This document shows, one piece after another, positions 53,312 through 64,000 of a stretch of DNA of 64,000 bases. A program made the translations under genes and the position numbers. The stretch covers positions 2,654,001 to 2,718,000 of the forward strand of contig NZ_CP028918.1 of NCBI RefSeq assembly GCF_003060865.1, read 5' to 3'. The notes beneath the pieces are model-generated. The model saw only the letters and a list, made by a program, of their open reading frames with translations, searched no databases and had not been told where the DNA came from. How positions within the stretch are numbered: position 1 is the first letter of the stretch; each line of letters begins with the position of its first letter. Source of the DNA: Gemmobacter aquarius. GTDB lineage: Bacteria; Pseudomonadota; Alphaproteobacteria; Rhodobacterales; Rhodobacteraceae.

Positions 53312-53607
53312 CAAAACACCGGCGCGGCGATACCCGCCGCCCTGAAACAATCCTGCGTCGGAGCACGTGCCGCGATGGTGCGGATCAGCGCCTCGGTCGA
53401 CGACCCCGCCACCGTGCCCACATCGCGCACCAGCGTCTGCACCTCGGCGGCATCGGCATTCTGCACCACGCATTGCGTGGCCGCCCCGCTGCCAACCACT
53501 GGCTGCACAACCGTTTCCGCCGTGCGCCGACCCACTTTGTCGGCCACATCCTCGGGCGAACAGGCGGCAAGGAACGGCAAAACGGTCAGGGCAAGGATCA
53601 GGCGCAT
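53311..53607 (-). CDS. Small lipoprotein inside the sdh operon (first)
   Basis: A 98-aa protein: signal MRLILALTVLPFLAAC with lipidated Cys16. The soluble part is Ala/Val-rich with two further cysteines (in TQCVVQN and QDCFRAAG) that could form a disulfide. Family not recognised. ATG 53607 chosen for the signal peptide; the longer reading upstream is Gly/Arg-rich noise. It follows sdhA by 128 bp and overlaps the next lipoprotein gene by one base. Confidence 0.75.
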   Translation of the reverse strand: MRLILALTVLPFLAACSPEDVADKVGRRTAETVVQPVVGSGAATQCVVQNADAAEVQTLVRDVGTVAGSSTEALIRTIAARAPTQDCFRAAGIAAPVF

Positions 53608-53735
53608 GGCTTTGGCTCCGGTCAGGGTGTGTTGCCGCCACCCTGCCCCGCAACCCCGCGCTCCCGCATCCCCCGCAGCGCATCCCTGCCCCGCAAAGGC
53701 GCTTTCCCGCCGACCCATGCCCGACTTGCCCCTCA

Positions 53736-55538
53736 TCAGAACTTCCGTTCCGCCGGAGCGATCTTCTTCAGGCTGATCCCGCCTTCGGCCTCGGTCGTCA
53801 GCGGCTCGGTATGCACGGCACGAAAGCCAAGGCTCACATTCGCCCCGTCCACCCAGGCCAGCGTATGCTTGCGCCAGTTCACGTCGTCGCGCGTGGGATG
53901 GTCCTCATGTGCATGCGCTCCGCGGCTTTCGGTCCGCGCATGGGCGCCGTAAATCGTGGCCAAGGCGTTGGGCATCAGGTTGGCCAGCTCCAGCGTCTCC
54001 ATCAGGTCGCTGTTCCAGACCATGCTACGGTCGGTCACCTTCAGATCGGTCACCTTGCCCGCAATTGCCGTCATCTTGCGTTCGCCCTCGGCCAGCGTCT
54101 TTTCGGTGCGGAACACGGCGGCGTCCGACTGCATGGTGCGCTGCATTTCCAGCCGCAACTCGGCCGTGGGCGTGCCGCCTGCCGCATGGCGGAACGCGTC
54201 GAAGCGCGACAGCGCCTTGTCGACTTCGGCACGGTTCACGGGGGCGACCGGTGCCTTCGGGTCGACGATCTGCCCTGCCCGGATGGCCGCAGCCCGCCCG
54301 AAGACCACAAGGTCGATCAGGCTGTTCGACCCCAGACGGTTCGCGCCATGCACCGAGGCGCAGCCCGCCTCGCCCACGGCCATCAGGCCGGGGAAGATGG
54401 CGTCGCCATTGTCAGCCGTGGGGTTCAAGACCTCGCCCCAATAATTGGTGGGGATACCGCCCATGTTGTAATGCACCGTCGGCAAGACCGGGATCGGCTC
54501 TTTGGTCAGATCGACGCCCGCAAAGATGCGCGCCGATTCCGAAATGCCCGGAAGCCGCAGGTCGAGCGTTTCTTTCGGCAGATGGTTCAGGTGCAGGTGG
54601 ATATGGTCGCCATTGGCCCCCACGCCCCGCCCCTCGCGGATTTCCAGCGTCATGCAGCGCGACACGTAATCGCGCGGTGCGAGGTCTTTGTAATGCGGCG
54701 CATAGCGTTCCATGAACCGCTCGCCGTTCGAGTTGGTCAGATACCCGCCCTCGCCGCGCGCGCCTTCGGTGATCAGGCAGCCCGAGCCATAGATGCCCGT
54801 GGGGTGGAACTGCACGAATTCCATATCCTGAAGCGGCAATCCCGCCCGCGCCACCATGCCGCCGCCGTCGCCGGTGCAGGTATGGGCGGATGTGGCACTG
54901 AAATAGGCGCGGCCATAGCCGCCCGTCGCCAACACCACCATCTTGGCGTTGAACACGTGCATCGTGCCGTCATCCAGCTTCCATGCCACCACACCTGTGC
55001 AGACGCCATCGGTAATGATCAGGTCGAGCGCGAAATACTCGATGAAGAATTCGGCATTGTTCTTCAGGCTTTGCCCGTACAGCGTATGCAGGATCGCATG
55101 CCCCGTCCGGTCAGCCGCCGCACAGGTCCGCTGCACCGGCGGGCCTTCGCCATATTCGGTCGTATGCCCGCCAAAGGGGCGCTGGTAGATCTTGCCCTCT
55201 TCGGTGCGCGAAAACGGCACGCCGTAATGCTCCAGCTCGTACACCGCCTTTGGCGCTTCACGGGCCAGATATTCCATCGCATCCGTGTCGCCCAACCAGT
55301 CCGACCCCTTGACGGTGTCGTACATGTGCCACTGCCACGAATCCGGACCCATATTGCCAAGCGATGCGGCAATCCCGCCCTGCGCTGCCACGGTATGGCT
55401 GCGTGTCGGAAAGACCTTCGTCACGCAAGCGGTCCGCAAGCCCTGCTCGGCCATGCCCAGCGTCGCGCGCAAACCGGCACCACCTGCCCCCACCACGACC
55501 ACATCGTAGTCGTGAACCTCATACGGATAAGCCGTCAT
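53736..55538 (-). CDS. sdhA: Succinate dehydrogenase flavoprotein subunit
   Basis: A 600-aa FAD-containing catalytic subunit. The dinucleotide motif is [12 protein letters not shown] (residues 14-25), and the covalent-FAD His lies in [10 protein letters not shown] (about 46-55). Substrate residues are in [11 protein letters not shown], the active-site Arg in [11 protein letters not shown], and [11 protein letters not shown] follows near 392. Oxidises succinate to fumarate in the TCA cycle. It starts 11 bp after sdhD. Confidence 0.98.
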   Translation of the reverse strand: MTAYPYEVHDYDVVVVGAGGAGLRATLGMAEQGLRTACVTKVFPTRSHTVAAQGGIAASLGNMGPDSWQWHMYDTVKGSDWLGDTDAMEYLAREAPKAVYELEHYGVPFSRTEEGKIYQRPFGGHTTEYGEGPPVQRTCAAADRTGHAILHTLYGQSLKNNAEFFIEYFALDLIITDGVCTGVVAWKLDDGTMHVFNAKMVVLATGGYGRAYFSATSAHTCTGDGGGMVARAGLPLQDMEFVQFHPTGIYGSGCLITEGARGEGGYLTNSNGERFMERYAPHYKDLAPRDYVSRCMTLEIREGRGVGANGDHIHLHLNHLPKETLDLRLPGISESARIFAGVDLTKEPIPVLPTVHYNMGGIPTNYWGEVLNPTADNGDAIFPGLMAVGEAGCASVHGANRLGSNSLIDLVVFGRAAAIRAGQIVDPKAPVAPVNRAEVDKALSRFDAFRHAAGGTPTAELRLEMQRTMQSDAAVFRTEKTLAEGERKMTAIAGKVTDLKVTDRSMVWNSDLMETLELANLMPNALATIYGAHARTESRGAHAHEDHPTRDDVNWRKHTLAWVDGANVSLGFRAVHTEPLTTEAEGGISLKKIAPAERKF

Positions 55539-55548
55539 GTCAGACCCT

Positions 55549-55920
55549 TCAAAGAGCGATACGGGCCAAGGCGTAAAGCCCCGTCGCCGTGATCACGTAA
55601 GCCAGCGAATGCGCCAGAATGACCAACCCGCGACGGGTCGATCCTTGCGCGTAATCCTCGATCATCATCGTGGCACCCTTGGCGAAATGCCGCATCGAAA
55701 CGAACAGCACCAACCCCGTCAGAATCGCCGGAAACGGCCGCGCAAAGGTGGCAACCACCGCCTCGTGGCTTTGCCCCAGCGCATGGCCGAACACGTAAAT
55801 CCACGTCGGCACCATAAAGGCCAGCGCCACTGCGCTTGCGCTCATGTACCAGTGATGCTCGGTCCCGGTATGCGACGCACCCTTGCCCACGGCACGCTTG
55901 CGGTCTGTGATATAACGCAT
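55549..55920 (-). CDS. sdhD: Succinate dehydrogenase membrane anchor subunit
   Basis: A 123-aa hydrophobic subunit with three helices (about residues 25-47, 55-75 and 92-120). The N-terminal [19 protein letters not shown] is typical of alphaproteobacterial SdhD. Helps bind heme b and ubiquinone. ATG 55920 ([14 protein letters not shown]) is used. It lies between sdhC (8 bp) and sdhA. Confidence 0.9.
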   Translation of the reverse strand: MRYITDRKRAVGKGASHTGTEHHWYMSASAVALAFMVPTWIYVFGHALGQSHEAVVATFARPFPAILTGLVLFVSMRHFAKGATMMIEDYAQGSTRRGLVILAHSLAYVITATGLYALARIAL

Positions 55921-55928
55921 TTCCTGCC

Positions 55929-56312
55929 TCACACGATCAGAACGGTCAGCACGGTCAGGATGACCGACCCGAGGATGCAACCCCAGCCAAGCCGTTCCGC
56001 CGTCGGAATATCAAGCCCGTGGCCCGCGTCGAAATACAGATGCCGCAGCCCCGCAAGATAATGATACCACAGCGCCCAAGCCGACAGCGTGAACACCAGA
56101 TCGCCGAACCAGCTCGTCGCCACCGCATCGGCAGTCGCAAAGTAGTCCGGCGACACCGCCGCCGCCAGCAGCCACCACACCGCAAGCACCGTGCCCACGA
56201 TAAGCCCGTTCCCCGTGATCCGCGTCAGGATCGAGGTAATCGAGGTCAATTGCGGACGATAAATCTGCAAATGCGGGGAAAGCGGTCTCTCGACCCGCTT
56301 CACGTCGGCCAT
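55929..56312 (-). CDS. sdhC: Succinate dehydrogenase cytochrome b556 subunit
   Basis: A 127-aa membrane subunit. RPLSPHLQIYRPQLTSITSI (about residues 9-28) contains the quinone-site Ser/Arg region. YHYLAGLRHLYFD (about 83-95) holds the heme ligand His, and three helices span the membrane. GGAGGAAA precedes the ATG. It is the first gene of the operon; the shared double palindrome lies about 160-190 bp upstream. Confidence 0.96.
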   Translation of the reverse strand: MADVKRVERPLSPHLQIYRPQLTSITSILTRITGNGLIVGTVLAVWWLLAAAVSPDYFATADAVATSWFGDLVFTLSAWALWYHYLAGLRHLYFDAGHGLDIPTAERLGWGCILGSVILTVLTVLIV

Positions 56313-56470
56313 ATCGGTTTCCTCCGTCTTGCTCTCGGACGCTGCAGCCCCGGTAACGGCCGGCGCAGCGATATCTCTATGCAGTGAATAGCGTCTTTTT
56401 CGCCCGAGTCACGCCCCACAACGCCGCAGGTGCAGCATGTTCGCGCTAAACCGGCGATTTTTTCGCACGG

Positions 56471-56501
56471 CGTGATCACAAATTTTCAGCCTGTGATCAC
56501 A
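56471..56501 (-). promoter_or_regulatory. Double GTGATCAC operator upstream of sdhC
   Basis: Two copies of GTGATCAC (56472-56479 and 56493-56500) have centres exactly 21 bp apart, with spacer AAATTTTCAGCCT. The same pair with a near-identical spacer lies upstream of sucC (62995-63025). Helical phasing suggests binding of two dimers of one regulator. A CGGTAACGG box is also present at 56351-56359. Confidence 0.75.
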
Positions 56502-56538
56502 AGAACATCCACGCCGCACGAACCGCCCCTTGCCCAGC

Positions 56539-57279
56539 TCACAGCCGATCGATCACCTGCTGCGCGCTTTCAGAACAGATCGTCACCGACTGGTCACTGG
56601 AATCGTAAAACGCATTGGCCTGCCCGCAGGGCGCCACACGCACCACCAACTCCGACGGCAGGGTGAGGATCGAATTGAAATAATCCACCTCCTCCTTCAT
56701 CGCGTCGGTCAACGGCGTCTCTTCTTTCGGCTCTTCCCAAACCATCGTCTCGCCCGCTCCGGCATCGACCAACTGCTGGAAGAACCCGCCCCAGCTTTCC
56801 TCGATCTGGGCATATTCCTCGGGGCACGAACCGGCCCGATCCTCGGGGATCGCCAGATCGGCGGCAAAATCGCCCCGCGTGTCGGGGCTTGCCCCGTAGA
56901 ACAGGCAGGCCATCGTCGCGATGCGCTTCTTGTCCGGCCCGTGCACATCCCACCAGTTCGGCTCGCCCTCGCCACGGCTGTCGGCAATCGCGGCCCATGT
57001 CGCAAGCGACGCCCGCATCACCTGCTGCGCCCATTCATCTTCCCAGAGCGAGTTGATCAGGAACACCGACATGATATCTGCCGCATCTTCCTCGTTGCCC
57101 AGAACCGGCAGGTCCATGATGTCGATCAGCGCATGGCCCATCTCGTGGTAAAGATCGGTGGTGATGCTGCCGGTGATCTCGTTGATCTGGTCCTCGTCGA
57201 GCGAGTCCCAATCCACATCCTGTGCGACAGCGGCCACGGGCATCAGGCCCAACAGCGCAACAGACAAAACCTTCAGCAT
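56539..57279 (-). CDS. DUF4344-type exported metallopeptidase
   Basis: A 246-aa protein with signal peptide MLKVLSVALLGLMPVAAVAQ. The zinc motif HEMGH (His45, Glu46, His49) in LYHEMGHALIDIMDLP is followed by GNEEDAAD, whose acidic residues likely give the third ligand, as in DUF4344 peptidases. Two or more Cys in the C-terminal half could pair. Periplasmic; substrate unknown. ATG 57279 chosen for the signal peptide. It lies 32 bp downstream of mch on the same strand. Confidence 0.82.
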   Translation of the reverse strand: MLKVLSVALLGLMPVAAVAQDVDWDSLDEDQINEITGSITTDLYHEMGHALIDIMDLPVLGNEEDAADIMSVFLINSLWEDEWAQQVMRASLATWAAIADSRGEGEPNWWDVHGPDKKRIATMACLFYGASPDTRGDFAADLAIPEDRAGSCPEEYAQIEESWGGFFQQLVDAGAGETMVWEEPKEETPLTDAMKEEVDYFNSILTLPSELVVRVAPCGQANAFYDSSDQSVTICSESAQQVIDRL

Positions 57280-57311
57280 CGACAGCACCACGTAATAACC
57301 CGCTCCGGGCA

Positions 57312-58343
57312 TCAAACCGGCATCAGCGCCCAGTAATCAAGGTCCAACAGCACTTCGGGCAAATATTTCCCGCCGTCATCGCGCAACCGGAACGGCTCCG
57401 CACCATCCTTGACCGCGACCAGCCGCAAGCGCAGCGCCCCCACCCCCGGCGCGCCCGTCGGGGCCTTGCCCAGCACCTCCGACCATGCCCTCACCGTATC
57501 GCCCGCAAAGCACGGGTTGGCATGCGCCCCGCCGTTCAGCGCCACGATCATCTGCGCGTTGGCAAGGCCGTTGAACGACAGCGCCCGCGCCAGCGAGATG
57601 ACATGCCCGCCATAGATCAGCCGCCGCCCGTCCTCGCGCTGGCGCACGTCGAAATGCACCTTGGACGTGTTCTGCCACGCCCGTGTCGCCAGCATATGCT
57701 CGGCGTCCTCGATGGTCACGCCGTCCACATGGTCGATCACCTCGCCCACCGCGTAATCGCCCCAGCGATGCGGCTCGCCGGCCAGCGCAAAGTCATACCC
57801 CGTGAAATCCAGCCCCGCAGGCACCACCAGCGCCTCTGCCGCCACGGCCTTGGCCAACTGCGGCACCACCGCCTCCGGTGCCGCCATCGCAAAATCGCGC
57901 TTCTTCACCATCACCCAGCGCACGAACTCGATCACCACCGCCCCGCGCTGGTTGATCCCGCGGCTGCGGACGTAAACCACCCCCGACTTGCCGTTCGAGT
58001 TCTCCTTCAACCCGATCACCACCGATTCCGACCGCAGCGTATCGCCCGCTTGGACCGGCTCCAGCCAGCGCCCCTCGGCATAGCCAAGGTTCGCCACCGC
58101 GTTCAGGCTGATGTCGGGCACCGTCTTGCCAAAGACCACATGGAACGCCAGCAACTCGTCGACCGGCGACCCCGCCAGCCCGCAGGCACGCGCGAATTCA
58201 TCCGAAGACGCAATCGCATGCCGCGCCGGATAAAGCGCATGGTAAAGCGCCCGCTCCCCGCCCGAAATCGTGCGCGGCACCGCATGCACGATGGTCTCGC
58301 CCAGACGGTAATCCTCGAAAAAGCGCCCCGGATTGGTCTTCAT
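57312..58343 (-). CDS. mch: Mesaconyl-C1-CoA hydratase (beta-methylmalyl-CoA dehydratase)
   Basis: A 343-aa double hot-dog (MaoC-type) hydratase converting mesaconyl-C1-CoA to beta-methylmalyl-CoA in the ethylmalonyl-CoA pathway. NPGRFFEDYRLGETIVHAVPR at the start (read as two parts), SPVDELLAFHVVFGKTVPDIS and WQNTSKVHFD with YGGHVISLARALSFNGL fit Mch rather than ordinary MaoC proteins. Located with the malyl-CoA thioesterase, mdh and sdh genes, supporting the role. Confidence 0.94.
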   Translation of the reverse strand: MKTNPGRFFEDYRLGETIVHAVPRTISGGERALYHALYPARHAIASSDEFARACGLAGSPVDELLAFHVVFGKTVPDISLNAVANLGYAEGRWLEPVQAGDTLRSESVVIGLKENSNGKSGVVYVRSRGINQRGAVVIEFVRWVMVKKRDFAMAAPEAVVPQLAKAVAAEALVVPAGLDFTGYDFALAGEPHRWGDYAVGEVIDHVDGVTIEDAEHMLATRAWQNTSKVHFDVRQREDGRRLIYGGHVISLARALSFNGLANAQMIVALNGGAHANPCFAGDTVRAWSEVLGKAPTGAPGVGALRLRLVAVKDGAEPFRLRDDGGKYLPEVLLDLDYWALMPV

Positions 58344-58421
58344 TGGAAAGATGAACCCTTCTTAACGCTTTTTTGCATTTCGTCTGCGCCAGCCGTGCAT
58401 CCCCTGTGCATCGGCCCGGCC

Positions 58422-58625
58422 CTACTGCTCGCCCAGTTTCAGGTCGGCCGAATAGGTGCCCGGCACCTCTTTCACCACGGCCTGCCCGCAGCGCATCACG
58501 CCGCGGGCCGCATCAAAGGCATAGGTCGGCGGGCCTTGCAATTCCCACCCCTTGCTCAAGGCCAAAGACACCTTGTGACAAAAGGCCGAAGTGTCATCTT
58601 CCGACAGAAAACGGTACAGTTTCAT
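58422..58625 (-). CDS. DUF1737 family small protein
   Basis: A 67-aa protein. KLYRFLSEDDTSAFCHKVSL with LSKGWELQGPPTYAFD is the DUF1737 pattern: a short alpha/beta unit found in many alphaproteobacteria, function unknown. It lies between mch and the NnrU gene in the same orientation, probably in one transcription unit. Confidence 0.85.
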   Translation of the reverse strand: MKLYRFLSEDDTSAFCHKVSLALSKGWELQGPPTYAFDAARGVMRCGQAVVKEVPGTYSADLKLGEQ

Positions 58626-58644
58626 AGGCTTGCCTCTTGCGTCC

Positions 58645-59190
58645 TCAGCCCCAGGGCTGCACGCCCAACCAGTTGTGGATGCCCATGACGATCCCCGTCA
58701 CGACCAGCGCGCCGACCACCGCCATCACCTCGCGCGACATCGGCACAGGCGCCGGGCGCACCCAGTTCCGGTCGGCACGGTTAACCAAAATCACCTGCAC
58801 CACGGCCCAGGCCAAAAGCCCCCCGAACAGCACCAAAGACGCCAGATCGCCATTCACCAGCAAATGCGCCACGGCCCATGTCTTGATCGCCGTCAGCTGC
58901 GGATGCCGGATCTTCCGCGTGATCGCCGTCTTCATCCCGCTCGCGGCATAAAGGTAAAAAGCGAACACCATCAACAGGTTGTTGATCCCGACCAGCGCCT
59001 GAACCTTCGGCCACAACTCGACATACTCGGCCCCGCGATAGCCGATGATCATCAGAACCACGCCCAGCACGATCATGACGCCCAGCACCGCCTTGCCGGA
59101 ATTGCCCATCCGCGCCCGCAGGTCAGGTGCCAGACGTTTCAGAAAATGTGCACCGATCCAAAGCGCCAGACCTAAGATGATTAACAGCAC
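58645..59190 (-). CDS. NnrU family membrane protein
   Basis: A 181-aa protein with about five hydrophobic helices. RKIRHPQLTAIKTWAVAHLLVNGD (split in the loop between helices) is the NnrU signature. NnrU was named in nitric-oxide metabolism of denitrifiers, but many copies, like this one, stand beside carbon genes and have no proven role. GTG at 59190 is chosen because AAGGGGGACGAG lies just upstream; a TTG 7 codons earlier is less likely. Confidence 0.85.
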   Translation of the reverse strand: MLLIILGLALWIGAHFLKRLAPDLRARMGNSGKAVLGVMIVLGVVLMIIGYRGAEYVELWPKVQALVGINNLLMVFAFYLYAASGMKTAITRKIRHPQLTAIKTWAVAHLLVNGDLASLVLFGGLLAWAVVQVILVNRADRNWVRPAPVPMSREVMAVVGALVVTGIVMGIHNWLGVQPWG

Positions 59191-59230
59191 GGCTCGTCCC
59201 CCTTGCGACAATTACTGCCGCACCCTGCGC

Positions 59231-60076
59231 TTAATCCGCCAAAGCCGCAATCGCTTCCGCCCGCCCCAGAACCGCCTCGGCTCCGGCAACGTGCAGATTT
59301 TCCACGATCTTCCCGTCCAGCACAGCCACACCCTGCCCCGCCGCCCGCGCAGTGGCAAAGGCCTCGATCTGGCGCCGCGCCAAAGCCACCTCGTCCTCCG
59401 AGGGCGCAAAAACCTCGTTCGCCACGGCAAGCTGATCGGGGTGAACCAGCGTCTTGCCGTCAAAGCCCATGTCCCGCCCTTGCAGGCACTCGGCCCGTAA
59501 CCCGTCGTGATCCCTAAAGGAATTGTAGACCCCGTCGATGATCACCCGCCCCTCGGCCCGTGCCGCCAGCAGGCACATCCCCAGCCCCGCCATCATGGGC
59601 AGGCGGTCGGCACGGAAACGGCTTCCTAACTCTTTGGCCAGATCATTGGTCCCCATGACCAAGCCCTCCAGCCGCGGATGCGCCGCGATCACACCTGCGT
59701 TCAGCATCCCCCGCGCCGTTTCCATCATCGCCCACAGCGGCTTGTCCGTCATCCCTGCCACAGCATCCAGCACCGCGACCCCGTCAACCTTGGGAACCAG
59801 AATGGCATCCACCGCCGCCAACCCGCCAAAGACCGCTGCATCCTCGCGCGCCCAGGGCGTATCCAGCCCGTTTATCCGCACGATCCGCAGCCGTGGCCCG
59901 TAATCAACCTCGGCCAGAAACCGCGCCAGCGTCACCCGCGCCGCCGCCTTTTCCTCGGGCAGCACCGCATCTTCCAGATCGAAGATGATCGCATCCGCCG
60001 CCAGACCCCGCGCCTTTTCCAAAGCGCGCTGCTTGGACGCCGGAATGTAAAGCACCGAACGGTAGGGGCGGGTCAT
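59231..60076 (-). CDS. mcl2: (3S)-malyl-CoA thioesterase / HpcH-HpaI family lyase
   Basis: A 281-aa citrate-lyase-beta-like barrel. RSVLYIPASKQRALEKARGL opens the family, DLEDAVLPEEKAAAR (about residues 33-47) has metal-ligand acidics, and MMETARGMLNAG (about 126-137) holds the second Glu. GKTLVHPDQLA is near the end. In Rhodobacter sphaeroides the homologue hydrolyses (3S)-malyl-CoA to malate. A malyl-CoA lyase (Mcl1) is the alternative but is usually longer. GGAGG precedes ATG 60076. Confidence 0.88.
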   Translation of the reverse strand: MTRPYRSVLYIPASKQRALEKARGLAADAIIFDLEDAVLPEEKAAARVTLARFLAEVDYGPRLRIVRINGLDTPWAREDAAVFGGLAAVDAILVPKVDGVAVLDAVAGMTDKPLWAMMETARGMLNAGVIAAHPRLEGLVMGTNDLAKELGSRFRADRLPMMAGLGMCLLAARAEGRVIIDGVYNSFRDHDGLRAECLQGRDMGFDGKTLVHPDQLAVANEVFAPSEDEVALARRQIEAFATARAAGQGVAVLDGKIVENLHVAGAEAVLGRAEAIAALAD

Positions 60077-60162
60077 GACGGAATCCTCCAAGCAAGATTG
60101 TTTCGCTTGATGACATCAACGCGACACTTTCCGCAAGCCCAATTTTGCCGCAGCGCAGAAAG

Positions 60163-62044
<1,882 letters not shown>

Positions 62045-62064
62045 TCCTGCACCGGACCTGACCC

Positions 62065-62092
62065 AAAGGCGCGCCCCGACGGCGCGCCTTTT
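62065..62092 (+). terminator. mdh terminator
   Basis: AAAGGCGCGCC and GGCGCGCCTTTT form a strong stem with a 5-nt loop and a T-run, 21 bp after the mdh stop. The gap after it (to 62282) also holds the CCCTCCCC hairpin repeat at 62207-62247. Confidence 0.9.
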
Positions 62093-62282
62093 CCGTTCGC
62101 AGCACGATTTCTGCCAAAAAACGGGGGGCTATCCGCCCCCCTCGGCGCAACCGCGCCTCACCCCCCTTGCACCCCGACCCAAGCCCGCATCGCGTCACGG
62201 TCATCACCCCCTCCCCCTCGCAGGGGGAGGGTCGGGGTGGGGGTCACTTTCGCCAGCCTGAAAATCGCAGTAGAAGCGCCCC

Positions 62283-62957
62283 ATGTCCAAAGGTCTCGTC
62301 TCGCCCTACACCGCGCCCGACTTCTATGCCGATGCCCTCGCCAAGGGGCGGCACCGCGATATCGTCGGCGGCCGCTGGGATGAAACCGGACGGGCGCAGA
62401 TGCAACTCCTGCGCGACGTCGGGCTGCAACCACACCACCACCTGCTCGACATCGGCGCCGGCTCCCTACGGCTCGGCTGCAAGGCCGTGCCCTATCTCGA
62501 TGCCGGCAACTACTGGGCCACCGATGCCAGCCGCGCCCTGATGCTGGCGGGCCATACGCAGGAACTCGACGATCCCGCTCGGCTGCCGACCGACCACCTC
62601 GTCGAAGACACCGGTTTCGCCTTTCCGGCCATCCCCGACACCATCACCCACGCCATCGCCTTCGCCGTCTTCACCCACCTGCCGATGAACCACCTGCGCG
62701 TGGCACTCCTGTCGCTGCGCGCCCGCTTCCCCGCGCTCGAAACGCTCCTATTCACCGTCTTCCTCGCCCCCGACCCCGCCGCGCTGCTGCACCCCGTCAA
62801 GCAGCCCGATGGCGTCGTGACCCACGCCACCCGCGCGCCGTGGCACATGCTGGCCGATGACGTGCTGCACCTTACCCGTGCCTCCGGCTTCACCGCAAAG
62901 CTGCGCGCCGACCGCCTCCCGCGCGGTCAGGCACTGGTCATCGCCCACCCCGCCTAA
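62283..62957 (+). CDS. Class I SAM-dependent methyltransferase
   Basis: A 224-aa protein. [14 protein letters not shown] (about residues 51-64) is the SAM-binding motif [13 protein letters not shown] matches the acidic motif II, and [20 protein letters not shown] is the motif IV region. Substrate unknown. It lies between mdh and sucC but is separated from mdh by a terminator and repeat, so it is probably its own unit. Confidence 0.85.
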   Translation: MSKGLVSPYTAPDFYADALAKGRHRDIVGGRWDETGRAQMQLLRDVGLQPHHHLLDIGAGSLRLGCKAVPYLDAGNYWATDASRALMLAGHTQELDDPARLPTDHLVEDTGFAFPAIPDTITHAIAFAVFTHLPMNHLRVALLSLRARFPALETLLFTVFLAPDPAALLHPVKQPDGVVTHATRAPWHMLADDVLHLTRASGFTAKLRADRLPRGQALVIAHPA

Positions 62958-62994
62958 GACCGAATCACCCGTTTGCGGTAACGGTTCCGCGACT

Positions 62995-63025
62995 TGTGAT
63001 CACAGTTTTTCAGCGTGTGATCACA
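62995..63025 (+). promoter_or_regulatory. Double GTGATCAC operator upstream of sucC
   Basis: GTGATCAC occurs at 62996-63003 and 63017-63024, centres 21 bp apart, spacer AGTTTTTCAGCGT. It is nearly the same as the sdhC element at 56471-56501. It lies 108-138 bp before the sucC start. A box GCGGTAACGGTTCCGC at 62975-62990 is directly upstream and shares CGGTAACGG with the sdhC region. Confidence 0.75.
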
Positions 63026-63132
63026 AATGCCGCTTTTTTACCGACAATCCGATGCATACCATAGAATACCGTTTTCTGATGCCGTTATCCGTGGCAAGAC
63101 CCCTGCAAAAGCACAGCGATGGGACATTTGCC

Positions 63133-64000
63133 ATGAACATCCACGAATATCAGGCCAAGGCGTTGTTGCGCCACTACGGGGTTCCCGTGTCCGATGGCCG
63201 CGTGGTCCTGCGGGCGGAAGAGGCAAAGACCTGCGCCGGCGAACTCGACGGCCCGCTCTGGGTGGTCAAGGCGCAAATCCACGCCGGTGGCCGTGGCAAG
63301 GGCCATTTCAAGGAAGCCGAAGCCGGTGAAAAAGGCGGCGTCCGCCTTGCCCGCTCGGTCGAAGAGGCCGACGAATTCGCCCGCCAGATGCTGGGCCGCA
63401 CGCTCGTGACCGTCCAGACCGGCCCCGCCGGCAAGACGGTCAACCGCATCTACATCGAAGACGGCAGCGACATCGACCGCGAACTTTACCTCGCCCTGCT
63501 GATCGACCGCCAGACATCCCGCGTTTCCTTCGTCGTCTCGACCGAAGGCGGCATGTCCATCGAAGACGTCGCCCACGACACGCCCGAAAAGATCCTGTCC
63601 TTCGCCATCGACCCCGCAACCGGCATGTCCGATTTCCACGGCCGCCGCGTCGCTTTCGAGCTTGGCCTCACCGGCAACCAGATCAAGCAATGCGTGGCCT
63701 TGGTCAAAAACCTCTACCGCCTCTTCATCGAAAAAGACATGGAGATGCTGGAAATCAACCCGCTCGTGGTGATGACCGATGGCAACCTGAAATGCCTCGA
63801 CGCCAAGATGGGCTTCGACTCGAATGCCCTCTACCGCCACGCCGATATCGCCGCCCTGCGCGACGAGACAGAGGAAGACCCCAAGGAACTCGCCGCCTCC
63901 AAGTTCGACCTCAACTACATCGCGCTCGATGGCGAGATCGGCTGCATGGTCAACGGCGCAGGCCTCGCCATGGCCACGATGGACATCATCAAACTCTACG
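63133..64000 (+). CDS. sucC: Succinate-CoA ligase beta subunit (partial, runs off the window)
   Basis: The first 289 codons are present. The ATP-grasp beta subunit starts [19 protein letters not shown], with HAGGRGKG (about residues 53-60) binding nucleotide, then EINPLVV and [15 protein letters not shown] for Mg2+ and the subunit interface. With SucD it interconverts succinyl-CoA and succinate plus ATP. The 3' end lies beyond position 64000. Upstream are the shared double operator and a 175-bp leader. Confidence 0.97.
   Translation, partial: MNIHEYQAKALLRHYGVPVSDGRVVLRAEEAKTCAGELDGPLWVVKAQIHAGGRGKGHFKEAEAGEKGGVRLARSVEEADEFARQMLGRTLVTVQTGPAGKTVNRIYIEDGSDIDRELYLALLIDRQTSRVSFVVSTEGGMSIEDVAHDTPEKILSFAIDPATGMSDFHGRRVAFELGLTGNQIKQCVALVKNLYRLFIEKDMEMLEINPLVVMTDGNLKCLDAKMGFDSNALYRHADIAALRDETEEDPKELAASKFDLNYIALDGEIGCMVNGAGLAMATMDIIKLY

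Overview
The window looks like chromosome of a high-G+C alphaproteobacterium of the order Rhodobacterales (Rhodobacter/Gemmobacter/Tabrizicola-like). The grounds are the ethylmalonyl-CoA pathway genes (ccr, ecm, an epimerase, mch, a malyl-CoA thioesterase) beside TCA-cycle genes (sdhCDAB, mdh, sucC), NnrU and DUF1467 proteins, and dispersed GC-rich repeats around a CCCCGAGGATATTTG core. This placement rests on gene content recognised by eye, not on a search.

Layout. (1) 0-8.2 kb, ethylmalonyl-CoA module: ccr and a short acyltransferase on the minus strand, ecm on the plus strand behind an array of hairpins, then a nitroreductase, an EI24 membrane protein and the epimerase. (2) 8.5-17 kb, housekeeping: acetyltransferase, aspS, an MhqO/MhqD-like pair, pabB with an aminodeoxychorismate-lyase-like gene, and an amino acid permease. 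(3) 17-24.7 kb: carB behind a second hairpin array, an atypical NYN-domain gene between terminators, an orphan BrnA-like protein, rhlE and tdk. (4) 24.7-37.3 kb, catabolic island: a drug/metabolite exporter, an acyl-CoA synthetase, and a locus resembling rhizopine (moc) catabolism. That locus has a PanB-like aldolase, a MocE-type Rieske ferredoxin, a MocD-type three-His-box oxygenase, a LacI regulator with two candidate operators, a frameshifted MocC-like isomerase, a three-gene sugar/rhizopine ABC importer and an SDR. A hybrid histidine kinase follows. (5) 37.6-51 kb, accessory genes: a nitrilase-family/TMADH-like pair, dgkA with a partial tandem copy, decayed IS481 and IS110 elements, an M48 lipoprotein protease, a deacetylase-fold enzyme, deoD, ChaC and a DUF1989 protein. 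(6) 51.4-64 kb, central carbon: sdhCDAB with two lipoprotein genes inside it, a metallopeptidase, mch, NnrU, the malyl-CoA thioesterase, a frameshifted TauE exporter, mdh, a methyltransferase and the start of sucC.

How the genes fit together. Ccr, epimerase, Ecm, Mch and the malyl-CoA thioesterase convert acetyl-CoA-derived C4-C5 acyl-CoAs to glyoxylate, malate and propionyl-CoA-derived succinyl-CoA. Sdh, Mdh and SucC then carry these through the TCA cycle. sdhC and sucC share a striking upstream element: two GTGATCAC palindromes exactly 21 bp apart, with a near-identical spacer. The moc-like island would import an inositol- or inosamine-like compound and oxidise or demethylate it under LacI control.

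Most unusual non-coding structure: eight short hairpins in two arrays, upstream of ecm and of carB. All share the same 7-nt loop (TGACGCA or its reverse complement) on different stems, with the same two-forward, two-reverse arrangement at both loci. No tRNA, rRNA, CRISPR array or recognisable riboswitch was found.
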